Source: Paenibacillus eucommiae
Lineage (GTDB): Bacteria; Bacillota; Bacilli; Paenibacillales; NBRC-103111
Direction: 5' to 3'
Assembly: GCF_017874215.1 (NCBI RefSeq)
Contig: NZ_JAGGLB010000016.1
Coordinates: 1 to 64,000 of the forward strand
Length of the DNA: 64,000 nt
In this document: positions 16,175 to 25,132 of the stretch, piece after piece
Position numbering within the stretch: position 1 is the first letter of the stretch
How the letters are laid out: each line of letters starts with the position of its first letter
Program-made: the position numbers and the translations under genes
The notes under the pieces: generated by a model
Database searches by the model: none
The model's input: only the letters and a program-made list of their open reading frames with translations
What the model was told of the DNA's origin: nothing

Positions 16175-19100
16175 TTGAATAAACTATTTAATAGAGTACT
16201 CGCCATTGTGGTACTTTGTACTCTGCTGATCTCTTATTTACCAATAGCAGGTAATACTTCTTTTGCCGCTACTAGTGAAAAACAATTTAAACTGGAGAAG
16301 AATGGCGTTGCAGTGGAGAAGCGAAAAAAAATGCTGGAAGATGTCTACTCCATGTCTGATAATGAGTTACAAGATATTTTAGATCAAGGCTATACGTTAG
16401 AAGAAGCCGAGAATGCCTTGAAGGATCAAAAGACGACTAATGGGGCATTGAAGGCAAGCTTGGATAAAGTTAAACCACGCCCTGTAAATAAGTCTAAAGA
16501 AATCAAGAGTATTATAAACAGTGAGCTGGGAAATAATGATTTTTCGAGTGCATCTTTGTTTCAATCCTTAAATACAACGACACCTCCTCCTGTCCCAGAT
16601 TACAGTTATGTGAACACGAAGGGCGATGAAGCTCCCTATTCAGTAAATTTAGGTCAAGAAACTGTTTCTACGTTATCTGGCAGCCTTTCCCTGCAAGCAG
16701 CCGATTTGAGTCTTCCAGGCAGGAATGGGCTTTCCTTCACGCTAGCAAGAAGCTATGACAGTGGATCTTCTCAGTTTGGCCAGATGGTCACCTACAATGG
16801 GACTACAAATGGCATCCTTCCTGCAAATGATGAAATGCTCTTTCCTATAGGAAAGGGCTGGAGTTGGAATCTCTCCTATATTGAATACAGTGGTAATAAT
16901 AAATTCTTGCATTTAGGTGGATCAGGCACTTATAAAATTGATTCTAATAACGCATTAGTGGGATATCCCTGGAAGGATCTTACTTTTACTACAGGTACAA
17001 CAGTTGTAAACGGCCAAACAGCCGCGTTTGTTCTCACATCGATTCAAAAAATCAGTCAGCACTTCAACGTAAATGGCCAATTGCTGCAAATTTCTGATGC
17101 TTATAATAATACTATTAACTTTGGCTATACCGTAGTGCAACCCTATGGATCAGTACTTACTTCCATAACGGACGCAATCGGAAACACCATAAACATTACC
17201 TACACCGATACTTCTGTTGTCCTAACAAAAGGTATTCAAACGGTAACTTATCTCAAAACCATGCGACAAGGTAAAGAGCTTCTTACCCAAGTTATTGACC
17301 CTATCGGCCGGACAACAACCTACGACTATGACATCAAAGATGCAAAGTTCAATGCGCTGGGGACAACGCCTGAAACCAGTAATCCTTACGTCTTGTTGAC
17401 CGGGGTAACGCATCCAACTGGGGCTAAAAGCATATATACCTATGAGGACACAGCTATCACCCGCTACATAGGGACCAATTCTGTCAATCAGGTATACCGA
17501 GTGAAAGCACGAAAAGATCAGATTACCTTGTCCGATAATTCTTTTGAAATCAGTAATCTTAAGGACATATCCTATCCTTTAAGCGATATCGGCAGCTCAT
17601 ATAATACCAATTTTACATTCTCCGTGACTGTCGATGATGGACTGACGAAATCTACTTTTAACAACAAAAAAAATTATATCGATGAGGACACACCGCCAGT
17701 TTTCTATAACACAAGCATCGTATCTAGTGCTACTTATGGAGGAAACACTTATACGAATACGGCAGATTATATCTATGATGAAGTAAAAAAGTGGCCAGCA
17801 CCAATTACAACGACGGAGACAAGGGCTGTATCCGGAAATCCTAACACTTTTGTCTCGGTCTCTTCAAAAGCCTATGATGACTACGGTAATGTCACCACTG
17901 ATACTGATCCCATGGGTGTCGCTACAACGTACACGTACGATGTCAACTCTCATTTGCTCATTGGTGTTTCCCAGTCCGTATCTTCAGGACAAACGAGATA
18001 TACGGAGTATGTCCGTGATCAAGTGCATAAGAATGTCACCACTGTCCGCGTTCGAGACGGGAGCGTGACAGGATCCATTTTGCAGGAAGTTATCAACAGC
18101 AGTTTTGACAGCTACGGTAATGTCACACAAACGAAAATTCTCAAAGGTACGGGAAATTACACGTTGGTAAATACAGAATATAATCCATCTGCTCCTTATC
18201 TCGGCGCATTTCCCACCAAGCAAACGGTAAACGTACACGATGCTGACAACACAGCAACTAATATTATCAAACAATTTGATTACATGACTACAAATGGAGC
18301 ACTAACCAATTACATCGATGGTAACAACAATACCACAACCTACCAATATGACTTACTAGGGCGTGCCACGAAGGCGGTTCATCCGGATGATAGCTTTATT
18401 GCCATCCATTATCTGGATTACACCAATGAAATTCGACAGACGGATGAGACAGGTAGTCAGTCATTCACTAAATGGAATCCGCTAGGCTGGAAAACAGAGT
18501 CTGGCATCAACGAAGGGGGAATCTACAAAACTAAAGGCAAATATGGTTACGATGCTCATGGTCGAATGACTTGGTCAGAGGATGCCATTGGCAACCGTAT
18601 GAGCTATGGCTATGATCAATGGAGCCGACAGAACCTGGTCACCTATCCAGACGCGGCAACTGCCAGTCTTCAATATGATGATATCGCCAACACCAAAACT
18701 AGTACCGATGCCGAAGGTTACATCCTTAAGCAATTTTTTGATAAAATGGGCAGATTGTTAACTCAAGAGGAAACGAAGAAGATAGGTAGTGGGGCGACAA
18801 CCCAAACTAATCTGCTAGCAGCTTTTACCTATAATCACACAGGCCAGGTCATCACAGCCAAAGACAGTTTGACTCCGCAAAATACGACCACATATGGCTA
18901 CGATGTCTTGGGCCAATTGACGAGTGTAAACAATGCGAAGAATGAGCTTACCTCATACCAGTACGACATACTGGGCAACCTGACCCAAGTCACGTATCCA
19001 GATACGAATGTTACCTCGAAGAAATATGATGAAATTGGAAGATTGATTCAAACGACTAATTCTGACAGCCAAATAGAGAAGTTCTACTATGACGATAATG

Positions 19101-21013
19101 GCAATCAGACGCGCTTATTGGATCGCAAGGGAAATCGTTTCAAGTATACATTTAACAATCGAAATTTTCAGATGAAAAAAGAAATTGTAGACGCAAGCTG
19201 GAATCCAATTGCAGGTGAAGAAACCATCTCTTACAACTATGATTTGGCAGGTCGCCGAACTCAGATGGTTGATGTCACGGGAACCACAGCTTATGATTTT
19301 AGTCCAGCAACAGGAGCGCTTAGTAAAGTAACATTTCCTGATCTCAAAACGATTAAGTACGACTATGACGCGGCGGGAAACCGTTTTGTGATGAACGATC
19401 CTTTTGGGCGCAATACGTACTATCATTATGATTCAAGGAACCGCTTGGATACTGTAGCAGCTTCAATTGATTTTACCGATGATTATGAGGCTAAGTATCA
19501 GTATTTCAAGAATGATCTGTTAAAACAAACCAAACAACGAAACGGAGTTACATCTGACTTTATTTACGATGGACATAGCCTAGGCTCTTTGACGCAAAAG
19601 AAGTCTGATGGGAGCCAGCTTAATGCATTCACCTATACTTATGACAAAAACGGCAACCAAAAAACCAAGATTGAGAACGGGGTCTCCAATTCGTTCGACT
19701 ATGATCAACTGAATCGGATCTTGAATTCTACGGAGTTTAATGAGACCTATGGATATGATAACCGCGGGAATCGTACCAGTATGACGACCACCAATCCATT
19801 CGACCGACCCGATGCTGCTACAACCTACGATAAAAGGGACAGACTGACCCAAGTAGCTTTAACCAGCGGCGGTAGTGTGACTTACAAGTATAATGGAGAT
19901 GGTCTGCTGTGGGAGCGCACCGAAAATGGTCAGACTACACGCTACTACTGGGATGGCGATCAGATTATTGCTGAAGCCCAGGTGACTGCCGGCAGCGCCG
20001 CGCTCAAAGCCCGCTATATCCGAGGGCAGGGACTGATTGCTCGAGAAGATGGACAGGGCAAAGCATTTTATCTTCAAAATGGACACGGTGATGTGATAGA
20101 ATTAAGAGACAGTACTGGAAATACAAGGTTAAATCAGTACACTTACGATATCTTTGGCAACATCTCATCTCAGACGGAGAATATCCCTCAACCGTTCAAA
20201 TACAGTGGCGAAATGATGGATGGTTCAACGGATCTACAGTATCTGCGAGCTAGATGGTATGATCCTAGCATAGGGCGGTTTATTAATGAGGATACGTATG
20301 AGGGGCAGATAAATAATCCTTTGAGTTTGAACCTTTATACGTATGTGCATAACAATCCGCTTACGAATATTGATCCGACGGGAAATTGGTGTACATCTCA
20401 GGATTTAAAGTGGTCAAAACCGGGTGGTTGTAATGGTGGTATTAATGGGCAGGAGGATGTTAATCGCAATGTTGGTACATCAAAATGGACACCGGATAGT
20501 GAACATAATGGTAATGGAATATTTCATGGTGGCGTTTTTCAAAAAGTGTATTACCACTCAATTCCTAGTGAAAGCAATAACAGTACGAATAATTCTTCAA
20601 GTCCATTTGTTTCGCAAGATGTTCTTGTTTATTTAACTGCTATCCACTATAATCGGAATGTTCTTAACAAAGCTCCATCGACGGAACAAGAAGCAATAGG
20701 TGCAGGCTGGAGAAAGCTAAAGGACTCAGAATCTATATACCATCGCATTGGTTTTGGAAATGAAAATAATGCTAAGTATGTTTCTCCTAGTGGCAATATG
20801 GAAGGAGTTTATGACCAAAAAGGTAATTTTGTTACCGACCCAGTTAATATGGGTACATATAATTTTAAAGGTCCAGATGATGCTGGAGGGCATACAAAAT
20901 ATGATGTTATACCATACTTTATCCTTGGAAATAGTCCAAATGACCCAACAACTTTTTGGGATAAGGTTTGGCTTACAATTAAAGCAGCTGCGATGAAGAT
21001 TGGTGGCAAATGA
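16175..21013 (+). CDS. Secreted RHS/YD-repeat protein with variable C-terminal tip
   Basis: 1612 residues from a TTG start (GGAGGG 7 bases upstream). A signal peptide (about 1-31, AGNTSFA) is followed by an N-terminal charged region, then a beta-sandwich region and dozens of YD repeats (for example YDYDIKD, YGYDQWSR, YQYDILGNLTQV). The RHS core-associated consensus ends with YLRARWYDPSIGRF and NNPLTNIDPTG near residue 1400. The last about 205 residues are unlike the core and include NAKYVSPSG, DQKGNFVTDP and DVIPYFILGNSP. In polymorphic toxins the tip after this motif is the toxin; I recall similar tips in other bacterial RHS/WapA-like proteins but cannot name a fold. It follows the subtilisin and is followed by an overlapping immunity-like gene. 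Confidence 0.92.
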   Translation: MNKLFNRVLAIVVLCTLLISYLPIAGNTSFAATSEKQFKLEKNGVAVEKRKKMLEDVYSMSDNELQDILDQGYTLEEAENALKDQKTTNGALKASLDKVKPRPVNKSKEIKSIINSELGNNDFSSASLFQSLNTTTPPPVPDYSYVNTKGDEAPYSVNLGQETVSTLSGSLSLQAADLSLPGRNGLSFTLARSYDSGSSQFGQMVTYNGTTNGILPANDEMLFPIGKGWSWNLSYIEYSGNNKFLHLGGSGTYKIDSNNALVGYPWKDLTFTTGTTVVNGQTAAFVLTSIQKISQHFNVNGQLLQISDAYNNTINFGYTVVQPYGSVLTSITDAIGNTINITYTDTSVVLTKGIQTVTYLKTMRQGKELLTQVIDPIGRTTTYDYDIKDAKFNALGTTPETSNPYVLLTGVTHPTGAKSIYTYEDTAITRYIGTNSVNQVYRVKARKDQITLSDNSFEISNLKDISYPLSDIGSSYNTNFTFSVTVDDGLTKSTFNNKKNYIDEDTPPVFYNTSIVSSATYGGNTYTNTADYIYDEVKKWPAPITTTETRAVSGNPNTFVSVSSKAYDDYGNVTTDTDPMGVATTYTYDVNSHLLIGVSQSVSSGQTRYTEYVRDQVHKNVTTVRVRDGSVTGSILQEVINSSFDSYGNVTQTKILKGTGNYTLVNTEYNPSAPYLGAFPTKQTVNVHDADNTATNIIKQFDYMTTNGALTNYIDGNNNTTTYQYDLLGRATKAVHPDDSFIAIHYLDYTNEIRQTDETGSQSFTKWNPLGWKTESGINEGGIYKTKGKYGYDAHGRMTWSEDAIGNRMSYGYDQWSRQNLVTYPDAATASLQYDDIANTKTSTDAEGYILKQFFDKMGRLLTQEETKKIGSGATTQTNLLAAFTYNHTGQVITAKDSLTPQNTTTYGYDVLGQLTSVNNAKNELTSYQYDILGNLTQVTYPDTNVTSKKYDEIGRLIQTTNSDSQIEKFYYDDNGNQTRLLDRKGNRFKYTFNNRNFQMKKEIVDASWNPIAGEETISYNYDLAGRRTQMVDVTGTTAYDFSPATGALSKVTFPDLKTIKYDYDAAGNRFVMNDPFGRNTYYHYDSRNRLDTVAASIDFTDDYEAKYQYFKNDLLKQTKQRNGVTSDFIYDGHSLGSLTQKKSDGSQLNAFTYTYDKNGNQKTKIENGVSNSFDYDQLNRILNSTEFNETYGYDNRGNRTSMTTTNPFDRPDAATTYDKRDRLTQVALTSGGSVTYKYNGDGLLWERTENGQTTRYYWDGDQIIAEAQVTAGSAALKARYIRGQGLIAREDGQGKAFYLQNGHGDVIELRDSTGNTRLNQYTYDIFGNISSQTENIPQPFKYSGEMMDGSTDLQYLRARWYDPSIGRFINEDTYEGQINNPLSLNLYTYVHNNPLTNIDPTGNWCTSQDLKWSKPGGCNGGINGQEDVNRNVGTSKWTPDSEHNGNGIFHGGVFQKVYYHSIPSESNNSTNNSSSPFVSQDVLVYLTAIHYNRNVLNKAPSTEQEAIGAGWRKLKDSESIYHRIGFGNENNAKYVSPSGNMEGVYDQKGNFVTDPVNMGTYNFKGPDDAGGHTKYDVIPYFILGNSPNDPTTFWDKVWLTIKAAAMKIGGK

Positions 21014-21033
21014 ATGAAAGATGGGAGGATGCC

Positions 21034-21375
21034 ATGCTAAAAATTTTTCGGAGCAAATCTATTAAGATTGGGATAATATGTTGGACATTTATGATAATAA
21101 CACTAATGATTCTTTGCATCAATTTTAACAGTATTGCTACGAATCAGATAGCGACTAATCTGCAAGTTATTATTACTATTCTAGTGCTGCTATCATTTTT
21201 TTTAGGTTTGCTTTCTCTTATAGGGGCTATATTAGCTGTTTATGAATATAAGAAGAGCAGAGAAAAAGATAAGCTCATTTTGGGTGTGTCCTTAAATGTA
21301 GTATATCTTTTTACAGTTGTTGTTCTTATTGTGATATTTTTATTTACGGCATTTGATGCACTTATGGGTATATAG
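21034..21375 (+). CDS. Small membrane protein, candidate immunity to the RHS tip
   Basis: 113 residues with three predicted transmembrane helices (about 10-30, 42-70, 85-108) and a charged EYKKSREKDK loop between the second and third. I choose the ATG at 21034, which has GGGAGG 5 bases upstream; an earlier ATG at 21010 overlaps the RHS stop codon. Immediate position after an RHS C-terminal tip is the standard place for an immunity gene. A membrane protein suggests a toxin that acts at or enters through the membrane. I recognise no family. A strong terminator follows. Confidence 0.7.
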   Translation: MLKIFRSKSIKIGIICWTFMIITLMILCINFNSIATNQIATNLQVIITILVLLSFFLGLLSLIGAILAVYEYKKSREKDKLILGVSLNVVYLFTVVVLIVIFLFTAFDALMGI

Positions 21376-21390
21376 TAGGTTGAATAACTA

Positions 21391-21430
21391 GAACCACCTT
21401 GTGCGAAACCTCGCTTGGTGGTTCTTTTTT
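21391..21430 (+). terminator. Terminator after the RHS module
   Basis: GAACCACC pairs with GGTGGTTC and is followed by TTTTTT. It closes the protease-RHS-membrane protein transcription unit. Confidence 0.85.
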
Positions 21431-21558
21431 GTGGACCGCGGCTTATCTAAAAAACAAATATCAGAGTTGTGAATATTATTATTTTGATGGGTATGAAAAC
21501 AGGTTGAGTGAAGATGAAGTGGCAGAATTAGTTTTTAATGGAAGGAGGAACAGAACAA

Positions 21559-21744
21559 TTGCTTGCAAGTAGTGGAGAGATCATCATTCCCAAACAGAGC
21601 TTTAGATCAGAGTGGAAAAAGGTACTACAAAATGTTGTTTTAGGTCTTCAATTCTCAGGCTATACTCCGAAAAAGTTAATAGGAATGGAAAGATTAATTA
21701 AAGAATATGAGTTACTAGAAAGAGAAGGAATTCTGTATTCATAA
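21559..21744 (+). CDS. Small hypothetical protein
   Basis: 61 residues from a TTG with AAGGAGGAA at a good distance. An upstream in-frame ATG at 21538 is also possible. The sequence (KKVLQNVVLGLQFSGYTPKKL, then LIKEYELLEREG) is helical and charged, and I recognise no family. The preceding 80 bp in another frame read YYFDGYENRLSEDEVAELVF before a stop, so this may be the C-terminal piece of a frameshifted gene, such as a second orphan immunity gene. Uncertain. Confidence 0.4.
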   Translation: MLASSGEIIIPKQSFRSEWKKVLQNVVLGLQFSGYTPKKLIGMERLIKEYELLEREGILYS

Positions 21745-21800
21745 ATAGGTGCCGCCGCGGCTACGGAAATTATCGCTTTAATGAAAGTAAAAAATCAAAA

Positions 21801-21845
21801 AAGGCTGTTCCAACGTCACTTTTTAGCGACCAACGGGACAGCCTT
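21801..21845 (-). terminator. Terminator of the GbsR-type gene
   Basis: AAGGCTGTTCC pairs with GGGACAGCCTT, and the minus strand continues into TTTTTTGATTTTTT. It lies 115 bp past the regulator's stop codon. Confidence 0.75.
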
Positions 21846-21890
21846 ATTTGTTACGTATTGTTTTTGTTACAGATTGTTTTTGCTGTGAAT

Positions 21891-21940
21891 TGTCACAGGT
21901 CACGGCTATTTGTCACAGGTCACGGCTATTTGTCACGGCT
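21891..21940. repeat. 20-bp tandem repeat downstream of the regulator
   Basis: TGTCACAGGTCACGGCTATT occurs twice in tandem (21891-21930) with a half copy after it. It sits in the short 3' region of the minus-strand regulator. Confidence 0.9.
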
Positions 21941-21959
21941 GTTCATCATCGCTATGTGT

Positions 21960-22514
21960 TTATGTGTTCTCTGGATCCAGAAACTCGCCGTCCTTCAGCC
22001 GGTTCACAAACTGTTGAAGCCAAGTATAATAGGTGACGCCGTGGCGCAGCTTGTGCAGATCACGAAGGCATTCTTGTCTTTCAGCATCTGTGGTTTCTTC
22101 GGCAAGTACGATTTCCGAAAGCTGGGGAATGACTTCATTGATTGCGGTGAGCATGACGTCGGTCTCCCGCTGCAGCTTCATGGTGAAGAAGTTGCGGAAC
22201 GTCAGGAAGAAGTCGGTCTCCGCCACATACTGGTCCTTCCGATCTTTCTTTTCCTCCAGTTTGGTGACCATTCTGGCATCCAGCAAGGAGCGGACCGCGT
22301 AGCTCATATTGCTTTTGCTCATGTTCATGTAGTCCTTCATGTCTTCCAGTGTCATCGGTTTTTCCTCGAAAAACATAATTCCATACAGCTTGCCGAAGGA
22401 ATGATTGGCTCCATATAGATCCATGGTTTGTGCGATGGCTTCGATAATTTGGGCACGCAATTCACTTCGGCGAGGAACTTCTAACTCCTCGGCATTCGAT
22501 ACGATTGGTTTCAT
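21960..22514 (-). CDS. GbsR/MarR-type transcriptional regulator
   Basis: 184 residues, matching the GbsR group (about 180). An N-terminal helix precedes a winged helix-turn-helix (FFEEKPMTLEDMKDYMNMSK and SNMSYAVRSLLDARMV, about residues 47-90), with an amphipathic C-terminal dimerisation part. The start at 22514 is supported by GAAGGAGTGGCTAC; a longer reading to 22583 lacks a site. GbsR-type proteins control uptake of compatible solutes or related compounds. It is divergent from the ABC-transporter operon at 22752 and most likely regulates it, with a GTACAA-N6-TTGTAC dyad between them. Confidence 0.85.
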   Translation of the reverse strand: MKPIVSNAEELEVPRRSELRAQIIEAIAQTMDLYGANHSFGKLYGIMFFEEKPMTLEDMKDYMNMSKSNMSYAVRSLLDARMVTKLEEKKDRKDQYVAETDFFLTFRNFFTMKLQRETDVMLTAINEVIPQLSEIVLAEETTDAERQECLRDLHKLRHGVTYYTWLQQFVNRLKDGEFLDPENT

Positions 22515-22611
22515 GTAGCCACTCCTTCTATTTACATCCTGGATCTCGTTCGATTTACAAGAAATTAAAATGGGGTTAATCATGCGTTAACAGTTGAGGA
22601 TTACATTTAAT

Positions 22612-22629
22612 GTACAATATTTTTTGTAC
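22612..22629. promoter_or_regulatory. Operator-like dyad between regulator and transport operon
   Basis: GTACAA-N6-TTGTAC lies 98 bp upstream of the regulator start and about 120 bp upstream of the operon's first start codon. Its position between divergent genes fits an operator for the GbsR-type protein. Confidence 0.45.
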
Positions 22630-22751
22630 GAATGGTGATTTCGAGTTCTTATACGCTAATATTATCAAACTTTCAAAAAAAATTGAACAAAAAAATGGAA
22701 ACTTAACAATTGAAGCTTAACTTTGAAGATAGCAGGGATGGAGGGTTCACG

Positions 22752-23840
22752 ATGTCGAGTATTTCGTTGAGGTCATTATCAAAACAATATACGAATGAAA
22801 AACACACTTTAGAAAATATCAGCTTGGACATCAAAGACAAAGAGTTTCTCGTGCTGCTCGGACCTTCGGGATGTGGAAAGTCTACCTTGCTGAGGATGAT
22901 TGCTGGCATCGAGGATATTACGCAGGGGGAAGTATACATCGGAGATGTGTGTGTAAATGAGCTTGAGCCGAAGGATCGGGAAGTAGCTATGGTTTTTCAA
23001 AATTATGCGCTATATCCTCATATGACGGTATATGAGAATATGGCTTATGGCCTGAAAATAAAAAAGGTAAAGAAGATTGAACGAGAGAAGCGGATTCAAG
23101 CGGCAGCCGATATTTTGCAAATCAACCCGTTATTAAAAAGGCTCCCAAGTCAATTGTCAGGCGGACAAAAGCAGCGGGTTGCGATCGGCAGAGCCATTGT
23201 GAAAGAGCCGAAGGTTTTCCTGATGGACGAGCCATTATCCAATCTCGATGCAAAGCTGAGAAATGAAATGAGAATAGAAATTAAAAAACTGCACGAACGC
23301 TTAGATTCTACCTTTATTTATGTCACCCACGATCAAGTGGAGGCCGTTACGCTTGGGGATCGAATCGCCATTATGGCGGAAGGAAGGTTCAGGCAGATCG
23401 GAACACCGATGGAGATTATTGAAAGTCCCGTGGATATGTTTGTAGCTAATTTCATCAGCTCCCCTCCCATTAATTATTTGGACGCTGCTCTGGTTGAGCG
23501 TGATGGGCGAGTTTATGTGGATATAGATGGGGTGCTGCTGGAAGCGAATTTGCCTGTAGAAATGATGGAGCATCCTCCTCAGATCGTAGCTGGAATTAGA
23601 CCCGAGCATTGCTCCATTACAGAGGACTCTACCGATGCACTATCAATGAACGTTCTATTTACTGAAATCATCGGTACCGATGTGCTGCTGCATTTATCTT
23701 ATAAGGAGCTCCATTTTATCGTTAAAAAAAGCTTTGATCAAACGTACGCAAAAGGGCAGAGGTTGAACGTAGCACTTACATCGAAGCATGTCATTTTATT
23801 TGACCAACATACACAAAGAAATCTAAGGAGCCCGCAATGA
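22752..23840 (+). CDS. ABC transporter ATP-binding protein (MsmK/UgpC type)
   Basis: 362 residues. Walker A GPSGCGKST, Q loop (FQNYALYPHM), signature LSGGQKQR, Walker B VFLMDEPLSNLD and H loop (YVTHD) are all present, followed by the C-terminal OB-fold (MOBE/TOBE) regulatory domain typical of CUT1 importers. The ATG at 22752 has GGAGGG upstream. It is the first gene of the operon and overlaps the next by four bases (ATGA). It energises the two permeases encoded after the phosphodiesterase. UgpC-type ATPases serve glycerol-phosphate and sugar importers. Confidence 0.93.
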   Translation: MSSISLRSLSKQYTNEKHTLENISLDIKDKEFLVLLGPSGCGKSTLLRMIAGIEDITQGEVYIGDVCVNELEPKDREVAMVFQNYALYPHMTVYENMAYGLKIKKVKKIEREKRIQAAADILQINPLLKRLPSQLSGGQKQRVAIGRAIVKEPKVFLMDEPLSNLDAKLRNEMRIEIKKLHERLDSTFIYVTHDQVEAVTLGDRIAIMAEGRFRQIGTPMEIIESPVDMFVANFISSPPINYLDAALVERDGRVYVDIDGVLLEANLPVEMMEHPPQIVAGIRPEHCSITEDSTDALSMNVLFTEIIGTDVLLHLSYKELHFIVKKSFDQTYAKGQRLNVALTSKHVILFDQHTQRNLRSPQ

Positions 23841-25132
23841 ATGTTCTCATCTCGTTAGACGGTTTAAGTTATAAGAGCTTTGAACGCTGGTCGCAGTCTT
23901 TCATTGATCTTGGTTTTTCGTATTGCAAAAAAATGATCACAACATTTCCATCAGTTACATTCAATGCTCATGCGACAGCGATAACAGGCAACAGTCATGA
24001 TCAGCATCTCATCTTTGATAATGTGGTGGCCGATGTGGCAAATGCTGCAACGATAGAAAGGATAGCCCTATATGGCGATCATGAGTTGCTTTGCAATGAA
24101 GCGTTGCATAGACAGACCTTGTTCTACTCGCTGGCTATGCACGATTTGAAGAGCAGCTGCATTCACTGGCCGTTAACGACGGGCAATCCCTATATTCATT
24201 ATCTGGTTGCGGAATCAAGCAGTAAAAAGAAGATTGAGCAAGCCGGCTCTGCAGCCGATCTGGACACTGTAGCACTACATGAGACGATTCAAGCCATAGA
24301 GAGCGGGTCATATGATTTTATTGCTGCAAGGTTCGTAGGATATGATGCTCTGTCGCATCAATATGGCAAGGATTCGATGGAGGCGATCCATTGCGCGGAA
24401 AGCTTGATCGGACATATTCATCACATCTATGACACGCTAAGCAAATCGCAGCAGGCGTTTAATTTGTTTATTTTTTCCGATCATGGTCAGAGCGATGTGC
24501 AGTCGTTTTTTTATCCAAATGAGATTTTGGCGCAGAGCCGCTGGCGCGAACATTTACTTAACAAGCAAATTCGATTCATCGGTGACGGGAGCGGATCCCT
24601 ATTATTCTACAGCAGGCTGACGCAGCAGGAGAACCAGGAAATTATGAGTTATTTCAATCGTTGGGAGCAAGTGAATCATTTCTATGAATTAGGGAGCGGG
24701 AGCGGGGCTGAGTCTGGGCTTGGATTTGGGTCTGAGCCTGGATTTGGATCTGAGTCTGGGTCTGGGTCTGGGCTTGAATCTGGATCAGGATCAGGATCTG
24801 GGTTTGGAACTTGGCCTGGATCTGGATCAGCATTCAGACCAGTTGGTATCCTGGATTTGAAGCATACGATATGCGGTGAAGATATCCTGGCTCCGGAGCA
24901 GCCGCAATACGAGGCGATGAAAAGCTTGCACGGTTACCATCCTGACCAGGTCGAAGAAATGAATGGATTTATGCTAGGCATTGGGGACCGGATCAAGCAA
25001 GGTCAAATTATTGAGCAGTCCCATCTGGTGAACATTGCGCCTACGATAGCCAAGGTGTTTCAGATCCCACACCACTGCAAAGGCAGGGAGATTCAAAGCT
25101 TGATTAGCGACACGATTAAGGAGCACGAGTAA
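23837..25132 (+). CDS. Alkaline-phosphatase-superfamily phosphodiesterase/nucleotide pyrophosphatase-like protein
   Basis: 431 residues. The N-terminal SLDGLS metal-binding Asp, the nucleophile Thr in FPSVTFNAHATAITG (the counterpart of the NPP TFPNH motif), FVGYDALSHQYG and FIFSDHGQSD supply the two-metal centre of the type I phosphodiesterase/nucleotide pyrophosphatase family. No signal peptide is present, so it probably acts in the cytoplasm on an imported phosphodiester or phosphonate-type compound. Residues 286-334 are a Gly/Ser/Glu low-complexity insertion coded by short tandem repeats (24692-24840), inserted where the family has a short loop before GYHP. It overlaps the ATPase gene and abuts the first permease. 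Confidence 0.85.
   Translation: MNVLISLDGLSYKSFERWSQSFIDLGFSYCKKMITTFPSVTFNAHATAITGNSHDQHLIFDNVVADVANAATIERIALYGDHELLCNEALHRQTLFYSLAMHDLKSSCIHWPLTTGNPYIHYLVAESSSKKKIEQAGSAADLDTVALHETIQAIESGSYDFIAARFVGYDALSHQYGKDSMEAIHCAESLIGHIHHIYDTLSKSQQAFNLFIFSDHGQSDVQSFFYPNEILAQSRWREHLLNKQIRFIGDGSGSLLFYSRLTQQENQEIMSYFNRWEQVNHFYELGSGSGAESGLGFGSEPGFGSESGSGSGLESGSGSGSGFGTWPGSGSAFRPVGILDLKHTICGEDILAPEQPQYEAMKSLHGYHPDQVEEMNGFMLGIGDRIKQGQIIEQSHLVNIAPTIAKVFQIPHHCKGREIQSLISDTIKEHE

Noticed and set aside
21858..22418. 186-codon open frame on the plus strand
   Set aside because: It is the antisense shadow of the GbsR-type regulator, which has a proper start, site and domain.
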